From Flagellimonas olearia (lineage in GTDB: Bacteria; Bacteroidota; Bacteroidia; Flavobacteriales; Flavobacteriaceae), in assembly GCF_009184425.1 (NCBI RefSeq), contig NZ_WELG01000002.1, positions 992,001-1,056,000 on the forward strand: a stretch of DNA of 64,000 nt, given 5' to 3'. A program made the translations under genes and the position numbers. Numbering within the stretch: position 1 is the first letter of the stretch; the number at the start of each line of letters is the position of its first letter. A model generated the notes under the pieces. That model ran no database searches. It was given only the letters and a program-made list of their open reading frames with translations, and had not been told where the DNA came from. Positions 1 to 8,139 of the stretch are shown here, one piece after another.

Positions 1-551
1 ATTGGAGAGGGGGTATGACCCAGCGTTTTAGATATAAGAACCTCTCCCTATCTGCGGCATTTTCTGCACAAATGGGCGGAAGTGCTTATTCCGTGACCAA
101 TTTTGCCCTCTCGTATCAAGGAAAGCTTAAGAATTCCTTGGAAGGTCGTTATGATGGATTGGTCCACGAAGGGGTAAATGCAGTGGAAAATACGGATGGT
201 AGCATAACCTATACCAAGAATACCACGGTGACAGAAAACATCCAAACCTACTATAATGCCTATATCTGGAATAGGAACAATACGGAGATGAATACTTTCA
301 GCACGGACTTCTTAAAGTTGAGGGAACTACGATTGGATTATCAAATGCCGCGTAAGGTAATGGAAAGTACAGGCATCTTTCAAGACATGAGTTTTGGGGT
401 TTTTGCCACCAATGTGTTCTGTTTGACAGATTTCCCACAGTATGATCCCGAAACGGGAATGTTGAACGGTTCGAATATCATGATGGGTATCGAGTCTGTG
501 ACCTTCCCGATGACCCGTACATACGGTCTAAATGTTAAACTTTCATTCTAA
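1..551 (+). CDS. SusC-like TonB-dependent receptor, C-terminal end (partial)
   Basis: The reading frame is open from the left edge of the window and ends at 551, so this is only the last ~180 residues of a larger protein. The end is rich in alternating aromatic/polar strands and finishes in ...NVKLSF, the usual beta-barrel ending with a terminal Phe seen in SusC/RagA outer membrane receptors. The stretch about a sharp segment of 'LKLRELRLDYQMPRKV' is typical of the last barrel strands of SusC proteins. It lies 9 bp before a SusD gene, the standard SusC-SusD order. The family imports oligomeric substrates across the outer membrane with TonB energy. The substrate cannot be read from this fragment; the downstream genes point to a phosphate ester (inference). 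Confidence 0.9.
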   Translation, partial: WRGGMTQRFRYKNLSLSAAFSAQMGGSAYSVTNFALSYQGKLKNSLEGRYDGLVHEGVNAVENTDGSITYTKNTTVTENIQTYYNAYIWNRNNTEMNTFSTDFLKLRELRLDYQMPRKVMESTGIFQDMSFGVFATNVFCLTDFPQYDPETGMLNGSNIMMGIESVTFPMTRTYGLNVKLSF

Positions 552-560
552 CCATAAAGC

Positions 561-2126
561 ATGAAAACGTTGAAAAAAATAGCACTTATTATAGGAATCT
601 TGGTACTTACTTGGGCATGTACCGATAATTTTGAAGAAACCAACACAGACCCCAACAGGACCATCGTGGGGGATATTCAGGCCAGTGGCATGTTTGAACC
701 TCTTTTGTACAATGGGGCCAATGCTTGGCAGAACTACACTTGGTTTTGGAACAACGAACTCATCCAATTCACGGCCTTTACCGGAGGGACCACCCGTCAG
801 GAACATCGTTACTTCATAAGTGATGCCAACTGGCAGAGCGTATGGAATTTTTACGCCAGATATGCCAATAATGCCTTGCATATGCATGATTTGAGCGTTG
901 AGCAGGAGGATCCATCGTTGGAAGCCATTTCCATTACATTGAAAGTCCTATATCTGTCGAACCTAACAGATATGTTCGGGGACATACCCTATTCCGAAGC
1001 CTTTTTGGCACTCTCGGAGGAAGGAGTGGTCAAGCCTAAATTTGATTCGCAGGAAGAAGTGTACCGACAAATGTTTTTGGATCTGGAAGAGGCCAATAAT
1101 ATCTATGCCACAAATCCAACGTTCATTAAACCTGCTCTTGATGGCATGTATGGTGGATCCATGAATCAGTGGCGTAAATTCAATAATTCTCTCTACCTGC
1201 GATTGCTTAACCGAGTTAGTGGACGAAGCTCTATGAATTCAGGAAGTAAAATGACGGAGATCTTGAACAATCCTTCAAAATACCCCGTATTCATGTCCAA
1301 TGAGGATAATGCGACCGTGGTATTTTCGGGAAATGACCCTTATCGTAGTCAATTTGATAATACTAATGAAGGAAGTTTTACCAGTTCTGGGAGAAAACTT
1401 ACGGAGCAGCTCATCAAGATGACCGTCCTGACCAATGAAAGTGATGAACAAATCTATGAAGACCCTCGATTGGCCATATACGGAAAGAAAAACCCGAATA
1501 CGGACCCAAATTTGCCATTTGTATGGAAAGGCACTGTGGCAGGATGTACTGAATCTGAGCAAAGTGATGTGGATAGAGGGACCTCTTGGCTCAACGCGGC
1601 GGTTTTCTGCCGAGCCGATGCCCCTGGGTTTTTCATGGATTATGCCGAAGTACAGTTCATCTTTGCGGAAGCTGCCTTAAAGGGGTTGATTCCGGGAGGG
1701 GAATCCGCTGCGCGTCAATATTATGAGTCGGCAGTTGCGGCTTCCATTGAAAAATGGGCTCTCTTGGGACAATACAGTGAAACACCTGTGGTCATTTCCA
1801 ATGAGGACATCTCTGCTTTCTTGGCTTCGGATCTAGCGGCATGGGATAGTTTGGACAATAAGGAAGAGCTTATCGGTAACCAAAAATTCCTTGCCCTTTT
1901 TTGGGTGGGAATGGAGGCATACCATGAATACAGGCGCACCGGTTACCCCGAGCTTACAATAGGGGATGGGGCTATATATAACGACTTTATACTGCCCACC
2001 CGATTTGCCTATCCGAATACGACCATGGCCACCAACGGTGAGAATGCGCAAGAAGCATTGAGCCGCATGGGCGGGGAGAACAATATGAAGACCCCTGTAT
2101 GGTGGAGCAAGGAAGCCATTGAATAA
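561..2126 (+). CDS. SusD/RagB-family substrate-binding lipoprotein
   Basis: A 521-residue protein with a lipoprotein signal ending in LTWAC (Cys20), followed by the NTDPN motif (about residues 28-32) that is common in the SusD-like_2 group. The body contains helical TPR-like segments, and the C-terminus has the MGGENNMKTPVWW type of ending seen in this group. SusD proteins sit on the outer face of the outer membrane and form the lid of the SusC transporter. It starts 9 bp after the SusC stop and is followed 44 bp later by the BACON lipoprotein, so all are probably one transcript. The SusD_2 subgroup occurs with many substrates, so its presence does not name the ligand. Confidence 0.93.
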   Translation: MKTLKKIALIIGILVLTWACTDNFEETNTDPNRTIVGDIQASGMFEPLLYNGANAWQNYTWFWNNELIQFTAFTGGTTRQEHRYFISDANWQSVWNFYARYANNALHMHDLSVEQEDPSLEAISITLKVLYLSNLTDMFGDIPYSEAFLALSEEGVVKPKFDSQEEVYRQMFLDLEEANNIYATNPTFIKPALDGMYGGSMNQWRKFNNSLYLRLLNRVSGRSSMNSGSKMTEILNNPSKYPVFMSNEDNATVVFSGNDPYRSQFDNTNEGSFTSSGRKLTEQLIKMTVLTNESDEQIYEDPRLAIYGKKNPNTDPNLPFVWKGTVAGCTESEQSDVDRGTSWLNAAVFCRADAPGFFMDYAEVQFIFAEAALKGLIPGGESAARQYYESAVAASIEKWALLGQYSETPVVISNEDISAFLASDLAAWDSLDNKEELIGNQKFLALFWVGMEAYHEYRRTGYPELTIGDGAIYNDFILPTRFAYPNTTMATNGENAQEALSRMGGENNMKTPVWWSKEAIE

Positions 2127-2170
2127 ACAAAGAAGCCAAATCCAAACATTTTGATAAAAATCTCAAGAAT

Positions 2171-3400
2171 ATGTATAGTAAAGGAATTTTAACAATAAAA
2201 TCGTATCCAAAGTTCTTTTGGGCGTTGATCATATCTTGCTTTGTTGCTGTATCCTGTAATGACGACAATGGAGATGGAAATACAGGCGACCCCTATTTTA
2301 TGATCGAAGATGACCCAACTTCCCTGACGGTGAGTGTTGAAGGTATTAGTCAAAAATATGTCGTGCGTTCCAATAGGGATTGGGAAGTGGTGGCCCAGTC
2401 AAGCGTCGATTGGGTAAAAGCCTTTCCTGATGAAGGTGATGAAGATGGTATTTTTAGTTTTGATGTGGATCCCAATGATTCTTTTGAAAGCCGGACCGTG
2501 AACTTTGCATTTGTGGTTGGTGGAGAAGAACAACCGGTTCTTTTTAGAATCGACCAGGAGGCCAACGTTCCATACATTACCATTGTTGATGGAGAAGATG
2601 GTATTTCTGTGCCATCTGCAGGAGGAGATGTGAACGTTTCACTGGAAACCAATGTGGAATGGACCTATGTATTGGGAGATGAAAGTTGGATAACCGGGGT
2701 AGAACAAACCGATAACTCTTTGGTCTTGAACGCCGAAAAAAATACTGGTTTGGAACGAAGTACCACTTTGACCATCCAATCAACCACCAATGGGCTTACC
2801 GAAGAGGTCGAGATAACCCAGTCAGCCGGTAATGTTATCTTGGAAGAGGACTTCAGTTGGCTTACCTATGGCAGCACTATTTTCTATACAACTTCTGGCG
2901 AAACCCGAATGGACAGCTGGACCGAGGAGGAAATGGCCCGTGGTTGGACAAGTACCGAAAATACCTTTACCAGTAATCAAAAAGTGGTCTATGCAAGACC
3001 AGGGTTTGTGAAGTTGGGCAAGACCAATTATGGAGGCGACCTTATTTCGCCCCCACTTGCGGAGCTAGATGGTCCTACCGATGTGCAGGTTACGTTCAAG
3101 GCCGTTCCTTATGAGACGGCAGGTGGAACCCAAGACGATAATAATCTCGTGGTAGGGGTCGTAGGCCCTGGGACTACCAGCGTTCCTTCCTTTACTGTAA
3201 ACAATTATCCTGACTACGATGCCGATCCTGATTGTGTCCTGATTTGGGAAGACGAAAACAGCACCTACACTTTTACCATTACAGGAGCTACCTCTGAGAC
3301 CCAGGTTCGTTTTCTTGGTGGGGCTTTTGACCTGAATGGTGTAGGGGCAGGCAAAAACAGGATTTTCATCGACGATATTAAAGTAGAAATCATCAACTAG
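2171..3400 (+). CDS. BACON-domain surface lipoprotein
   Basis: A 409-residue lipoprotein: hydrophobic segment then FVAVSC (Cys29), followed by an acidic linker (NDDNGDGN) of the type that directs surface exposure. Two BACON-like beta-sandwich repeats are visible at about residues 40-130 (..VRSNRDWEVVAQSSVDWV..) and 135-220 (..SLETNVEWTYVLGDESWI..ITQSAG). The remaining ~185 residues are a separate beta-rich region ending in NRIFIDDIKVEI, which resembles jelly-roll binding modules. BACON proteins are non-catalytic surface accessory proteins of Sus-type loci. It lies between susD and the metallophosphoesterase with short gaps (44 and 9 bp). I infer that it helps to bind the imported substrate; no catalytic motif is visible. 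Confidence 0.8.
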   Translation: MYSKGILTIKSYPKFFWALIISCFVAVSCNDDNGDGNTGDPYFMIEDDPTSLTVSVEGISQKYVVRSNRDWEVVAQSSVDWVKAFPDEGDEDGIFSFDVDPNDSFESRTVNFAFVVGGEEQPVLFRIDQEANVPYITIVDGEDGISVPSAGGDVNVSLETNVEWTYVLGDESWITGVEQTDNSLVLNAEKNTGLERSTTLTIQSTTNGLTEEVEITQSAGNVILEEDFSWLTYGSTIFYTTSGETRMDSWTEEEMARGWTSTENTFTSNQKVVYARPGFVKLGKTNYGGDLISPPLAELDGPTDVQVTFKAVPYETAGGTQDDNNLVVGVVGPGTTSVPSFTVNNYPDYDADPDCVLIWEDENSTYTFTITGATSETQVRFLGGAFDLNGVGAGKNRIFIDDIKVEIIN

Positions 3401-3409
3401 GCATATCCA

Positions 3410-5401
3410 ATGAAGCATACCCGTAGAAAGTTTGTGAAGACCGGTATTGGAGGGCTCGCCTCGATGACCACTTTCAATATTCCCTTTTTTGGATTGATTT
3501 CCTGTAGTTCTGATGGTAATAATGACGTTCCGCCGAACAATGGTTTGGGCATCACCGGGGTCTCCGTACCTCCGGTGATTAATGCCTCGGCCGGAAGTGA
3601 GTTCGTCCTAAATGGAAAAGGATTCAAGAAAGGTGACCAAATCGAATGGATTTCCACCTCGGATAACTCCAAAAAGTTCTCTTCCTCAATAGACTCTATT
3701 ACGGAAGCGTCCGCTACTTTGGTGTTGCCAACTGAAATTCCCTCGGGCGGTTACCGTTTGGTGCTGTCCCGAAATGGGGAGACCTTGGCAATGGGGTCGG
3801 TTCAATTGAACATAGTGGCTGATTCTGATGTGCCGGATATTGAAGGGATGACCATTAAGGGTGTCGTTTTCAGTAGTGGAGTTGGAGTGGCCGGGGTGGT
3901 GGTTTCCGATGGTCATGAAGTTACCACAACCAATGAAGATGGTATTTATTATCTGCCCTCTGGCAAGGAGTCTGGATTTGTGTATATATCTGTGCCTGGA
4001 AATTATGAGGTGCCTACCAATGGTAATGCTCCCCAATTCTTCAAACGACTTAGTGCTAGCGTTGAAACGGTGGAACAGCATGATTTCTCATTGATAGAAG
4101 CCGATAATATGGAACATGTGGTGTTGACCATGGCAGACTGGCACTTGGCCAACCGAAACAACGATTTGGAGCAGTTCCAGAATATGGTATTACCTGATGT
4201 AAATGCCATGATTGATTCATATACTGCGGCCGGCACCAAAGTATATGTACTCACTCTTGGAGATATGACCTGGGACCTTTATTGGTACAGTAATGGTTTT
4301 GGCCTTAACGACTATATCCCATACATGAACCAGTTACACTCCCCGGTGTTCAATGTAATCGGTAACCACGATTATGATCCCTACTTCGCCAATGATCGTT
4401 TGGCGGAAGATCGTTACAGGAATATTTTGGGGCCAACGTACTATTCTTTTAATCTGGGCCAAATCCATTATGTGGTACTCGACGATGTGGAATACTTAAA
4501 CACGGGCGGTTCACAAGGAACTGTTGGAAGTCGCAATTACAGGGAGCGTTTGGCCACGGAGCAATTGGAATGGCTCAAAAAAGATTTGGCCATGATTACG
4601 GATAAGAGCACGCCTATTGTCATTGCAACCCATACCCCTGTGTATGCCAATCCTTCACTGGACGGGAGTGGGAATCAGGTCAATTCCTACAAATTGGATA
4701 ATGCACCTGAACTCATGACCTGCCTTCAGGAGTTTGCAACAGTACACATTCTTACGGGCCATACTCATATCAACTATACCGTGGAGGAAGAGCCTGGTAT
4801 TATGGAGCATAATACTGCGGCCATATGTGCCACGTGGTGGTGGACAGGGCGTGAAGGCTATGCTGGTAACCACATTTGTAAGGATGGTAGTCCAGGGGGA
4901 TATGGGATATGGGAAATCAACGGTGCCAATATGAAGTGGCAGTATAAAAGTATTGGCTTTGATACTGATTATCAATTCCGGGCCTACGATCTGAACACGG
5001 TTCATATCACAGCAGCCGAGTTTGCTCCAAATGCTTCGGAGGGAGATATGGAACAATATGCTGGGCCATATGCCCTGCCCAACCTCAACAATGAGGTTTT
5101 GATCAATATTTGGGGCCACGATGACCAATGGCAGATCGAGGTAAGCGAGAATGGAGAGCCCTTGGAGGTTTCTAGGGTCAAGATGATGGATCCCTTACAT
5201 ATTATTTCCTATGAGGCCAAGAGATTGAATGTTGGGGCCCAACCCACGGGCTCTTTTACAACCAATGAAACGGCCCACCTGTTCAAGGTAACGGCATCGG
5301 CACCGGATTCCACATTGGAAATTAAGGTGACTGACCGGTTTGGAAGGGTGTATACCGAGAGCATGCAGCGGCCCAAGGCTTTTTCAACAGCCATAACCTA
5401 A
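3410..5401 (+). CDS. Tat-type calcineurin-like metallophosphoesterase lipoprotein
   Basis: A 663-residue protein. The N-terminus carries a twin-arginine motif (RRKFVK, residues 5-10), a hydrophobic stretch and a lipobox-like GLISC (Cys32), so it may be exported folded by Tat and then lipidated. An IPT/TIG-like beta domain (about 45-135) and a carboxypeptidase-regulatory-like domain (about 145-215) come before the catalytic domain. The metal-binding motifs appear in order: ADWH (~243), LGDMTWD (~284), GNHD (~318), ATHTP (~408), GHTH (~449). The first motif is D-W-H, fitting the D-x-H of calcineurin-like enzymes. A C-terminal beta domain follows (from about 520). This arrangement matches Bacteroidota phosphoesterases with MetallophosN/C domains. 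Substrate is unknown; linkage to SusCD and a glycerophosphodiesterase suggests a phosphodiester or phosphomonoester. Confidence 0.88.
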   Translation: MKHTRRKFVKTGIGGLASMTTFNIPFFGLISCSSDGNNDVPPNNGLGITGVSVPPVINASAGSEFVLNGKGFKKGDQIEWISTSDNSKKFSSSIDSITEASATLVLPTEIPSGGYRLVLSRNGETLAMGSVQLNIVADSDVPDIEGMTIKGVVFSSGVGVAGVVVSDGHEVTTTNEDGIYYLPSGKESGFVYISVPGNYEVPTNGNAPQFFKRLSASVETVEQHDFSLIEADNMEHVVLTMADWHLANRNNDLEQFQNMVLPDVNAMIDSYTAAGTKVYVLTLGDMTWDLYWYSNGFGLNDYIPYMNQLHSPVFNVIGNHDYDPYFANDRLAEDRYRNILGPTYYSFNLGQIHYVVLDDVEYLNTGGSQGTVGSRNYRERLATEQLEWLKKDLAMITDKSTPIVIATHTPVYANPSLDGSGNQVNSYKLDNAPELMTCLQEFATVHILTGHTHINYTVEEEPGIMEHNTAAICATWWWTGREGYAGNHICKDGSPGGYGIWEINGANMKWQYKSIGFDTDYQFRAYDLNTVHITAAEFAPNASEGDMEQYAGPYALPNLNNEVLINIWGHDDQWQIEVSENGEPLEVSRVKMMDPLHIISYEAKRLNVGAQPTGSFTTNETAHLFKVTASAPDSTLEIKVTDRFGRVYTESMQRPKAFSTAIT

Positions 5402-5449
5402 TCTTAATTCAGTATCATTTATAAAATTATCGACATTTCTATAATCACT

Positions 5450-6259
5450 ATGAATTTTTCAGTTATTTGTTCTCAATTGGCAAGACGGGGGGTATTTTTG
5501 ATACTCCCCCTCCTGTTCTCAAACCTTTCCTGTTCAGAAAAGATGGACACCAGTGCCCGCGTCATTGCACATCGTGGGGCTTGGAAAACGCAGGAGCTTC
5601 CTGAAAACTCAATCGCGGCATTGAAACATGCCATTGAATTGGGTTGTTACGGGGCCGAGTTTGATGTCCATATGACTATGGACAGTATTCCGGTGGTAAA
5701 CCATGACCCGGATTTTATGGGTATGGACATTGAGCGTACCAACTATGCTGACCTATTATCGGCTTCTCTTCCAAACGGAGAAAAAATACCTACTCTGGAG
5801 GCTTACCTTAAGGAAGGGCTCAGGCAAGACAGAACACGGTTAATACTTGAAATTAAAAAAGCTCCCTCTGGCAAGGAGCATACTTTGCTGTTGACCGAAA
5901 AAGCCGTGGCCCTTGTAAAGCAACTTGGCGGGGAAGATCTCGTAGAGTACATTACCTTCGATTTTGACGCTGGAGTACGGGTCAGTCAATTGGCACCTGG
6001 GTCAGAAGTGGCTTACCTTAATGGAGACATGACTCCTTCCGAGGTCAAGAAATCGGGATACACCAGTATCGATTACAACATCAAGGTTTATCGCAAGCAT
6101 CCTGAATGGATTGAAGAGGCGCATAGGGAAAATATGACTGTCAATGTGTGGACTGTGAATACGGAGGAAGACATGGCAGATATGATTCAAAAAAAGGTGG
6201 ATTTCATCACAACCAATGAGCCAGAGAGACTCTTTGCCCTTTTGTCCTCCCAAAAATAG
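5450..6259 (+). CDS. Glycerophosphodiester phosphodiesterase lipoprotein
   Basis: A 269-residue lipoprotein (SNLSC, Cys28). The GDPD TIM-barrel signature is clear: AHRG (His41-Arg42) with PENS after it, GAEFDVHMT (Glu70, Asp72) and VNHDP (His85), the residues that bind metal and act as acid/base. The end has VNVWTVNT and FITTNEPE, as in other GDPD enzymes. The family splits glycerophosphodiesters to glycerol-3-phosphate and an alcohol. It follows the metallophosphoesterase by 48 bp and ends the plus-strand Sus operon. With the upstream phosphoesterase and the PafA-like phosphatase at 8.1 kb it could release free phosphate from phospholipid head groups or a similar polymer (inference). Confidence 0.92.
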   Translation: MNFSVICSQLARRGVFLILPLLFSNLSCSEKMDTSARVIAHRGAWKTQELPENSIAALKHAIELGCYGAEFDVHMTMDSIPVVNHDPDFMGMDIERTNYADLLSASLPNGEKIPTLEAYLKEGLRQDRTRLILEIKKAPSGKEHTLLLTEKAVALVKQLGGEDLVEYITFDFDAGVRVSQLAPGSEVAYLNGDMTPSEVKKSGYTSIDYNIKVYRKHPEWIEEAHRENMTVNVWTVNTEEDMADMIQKKVDFITTNEPERLFALLSSQK

Positions 6260-6300
6260 TTTATTATTCAAAATTGAATATGGGCAGAATTTTAATCACC

Positions 6301-6987
6301 TTATTCAAAATAAGGACGTAGGATTTCTGCCCAATACAAATACCCTTTTTCATTAAGATGCAGGCCCTCATCCGTATATTTGGCGTTCAAACTTCCTGAA
6401 CTGTCCAAGAACAAGGGATGAAGGTCTATCAATGTCAATCCATACTTCTCGGCTAGTTGCCTGATACCGGCATTCACTTTGGTAATGTGCTCATCTTTAT
6501 TGTAATGTCTTTCATATTCCCCAAAACTACTGTTGACGGGGAGAATAGTCTGTACCACTAATCTGGTTTTAGGTGATTCCTTTTGTATGCGGGTGATGAT
6601 GGTCTCGTAATTCCTTATAATCTCTTCATCTGGGAAATTCCGTGAAATATCGTTAATGCCGATCAATAGGAAAATTTGCGATGGCTGCCCCTTGGTCACT
6701 TCATCCAGGCGTTCCAAGATACCGAAAGTGGTATCCCCTGAAATCCCTCGATTTCTAGCTTGGGGAAGCCGTAGGAGCTCATTCCACTGGGCGCGAGCCG
6801 TAATGCTGTTGCCTAAAAAAATAATGTCATTGGTCGAGTCTGGATAAATTTCAAATTGACGTACTTGAACATCATAGGTGCGTGGACGGTAATCCCTGTT
6901 AATTTTATCAGCTTGTGCTGCAACACTCATGGTACTCAAAAAGGTTGTATGCAGAATCACTTTGGAAATGGGAAATCTCATTTTCAT
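6301..6987 (-). CDS. Secreted SGNH/GDSL-family hydrolase
   Basis: 228 residues with a signal peptide ending near SVAAQA. All four SGNH blocks are present: FLGNSITA (Ser nucleophile, block I), NRGISGDT (Gly, block II), LIGINDI (Asn, block III) and DEGLHLNEKGY (Asp/His, block V). This arrangement is that of the PAF-acetylhydrolase-like or TesA-like esterases that deacylate lipids or remove acetyl groups from sugars. It is convergent with the GDPD gene (41 bp between stops) and lies downstream of the DeoR-type regulator on the same strand (106 bp gap). A role in removing acyl groups from the substrate of the Sus operon is plausible but not shown by sequence. Confidence 0.88.
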   Translation of the reverse strand: MKMRFPISKVILHTTFLSTMSVAAQADKINRDYRPRTYDVQVRQFEIYPDSTNDIIFLGNSITARAQWNELLRLPQARNRGISGDTTFGILERLDEVTKGQPSQIFLLIGINDISRNFPDEEIIRNYETIITRIQKESPKTRLVVQTILPVNSSFGEYERHYNKDEHITKVNAGIRQLAEKYGLTLIDLHPLFLDSSGSLNAKYTDEGLHLNEKGYLYWAEILRPYFE

Positions 6988-7093
6988 TGAATTATAGAAA
7001 GTAATCGAAATATAAGGAAATTAATCGGAACTCAAGCAAGGGGATTTTTGTAAATTTGGAAACCTGCTCAGCTGCACTTACAATTCATGAAAT

Positions 7094-7855
7094 TTAAACG
7101 ATGGTCACCTTGATTCCATACTCTTCTAGGGCATTTTGGGTAAACTTGGAGATACCTTGATCGGTGATGATCTCATCAATATGCTCAAAACCACAGATGC
7201 GGCCGAAGCCACGTTTGCTGAATTTGGTGGAATCGGCCAAAACTATTGTTTTCTGTGAAACCTTGATCATTTCCCTATTCAGGTGGGCTTCCATTACGTT
7301 GGCCGTTGTCAGTCCAAAATCAAGATCTATTCCATCGACTCCCAAATAAAACTTGCTACATGAAAAATCAGGTAAGATGGATTCTGCATAGAGCCCTGTA
7401 ACTGAGGATGACCGTTTGCGGAGTACACCTCCCAATTGTATCACCTCGATTTCCAAGTGTTTGTTCAGTTCCAGTGCAACGTTCAAGGCAGACGTAATAA
7501 CAGTCAGGTTTTCCTGGGGCACAATGTGTTTGGCAAGGGCGAGTACAGTGGTTCCCGAGGCGATTAGAATGGAATCATTGGGAGTGATCAATTTTGCGGC
7601 AGCAGCTCCGATTTTGGTTTTTTCATCGTAATGAATTTTTTCCTTCTCATTGACATGTTTGTCAATGGTATATGGGTTGATCAATGTTGCTCCACCATGT
7701 ACTCGATAGACGAGACCTTTTTCCTCCAAAAATTTAAGGTCCTTTCTTGCAGTTACCGGTGAGATATCCATCGCCTCACAGATATATTGAACCTTTATCT
7801 GTCCCTCTTGTTGAATTTTTTCAAGGATATGCTTATGTCTTTCTACGGTGTTCAT
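7094..7855 (-). CDS. DeoR/GlpR-family transcriptional regulator
   Basis: 253 residues. The N-terminal winged helix-turn-helix is clear (VERHKHILEKIQQEG, then ISPVTARKDLKFLEEKG, then VYRVHGGATL). The C-terminal sugar-phosphate sensor domain has the phosphate-binding region IGAAAAKLI..DSILIASGTTVLALA and the later GVDGIDLDFGLTT and VLADSTKF motifs. Members of this family are usually repressors released by a phosphorylated sugar or glycerol-3-phosphate. It is divergent from the PafA-like phosphatase (284 bp between starts) and upstream of the SGNH gene. Glycerol-3-phosphate from the neighbouring GDPD would be a sensible effector (inference). Confidence 0.9.
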   Translation of the reverse strand: MNTVERHKHILEKIQQEGQIKVQYICEAMDISPVTARKDLKFLEEKGLVYRVHGGATLINPYTIDKHVNEKEKIHYDEKTKIGAAAAKLITPNDSILIASGTTVLALAKHIVPQENLTVITSALNVALELNKHLEIEVIQLGGVLRKRSSSVTGLYAESILPDFSCSKFYLGVDGIDLDFGLTTANVMEAHLNREMIKVSQKTIVLADSTKFSKRGFGRICGFEHIDEIITDQGISKFTQNALEEYGIKVTIV

Positions 7856-8139
7856 TTGCTGGATGGTTAGTTTGCGTCTGCGGAATAACTGAATGGCTTA
7901 AAGGTATAAATTCTGAAACAAATGCGATGTCTTCCTGTTCTACCTTACAATCATTTTGTGTTCAGTTATTTGAAAAAAACATGTGGATTTCCTTAATTGG
8001 TATTATTGTCTATAAAAATAAGCAAAAGAAACAAAAAGATATTGTTTGAAAGCAATGGAGGTGGTATATTAGCATATATAATAAGCTCGAAATTCCTCGA
8101 TTTATCCCAAATCAGTTTTATTTTATAAAATCCAAGCAA

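Noticed and set aside
6264-6279. TATTCA-AAAT-TGAATA as a terminator after GDPD
   Set aside because: The stem is short and A/T-only and has no U-tract of length; too weak to call.
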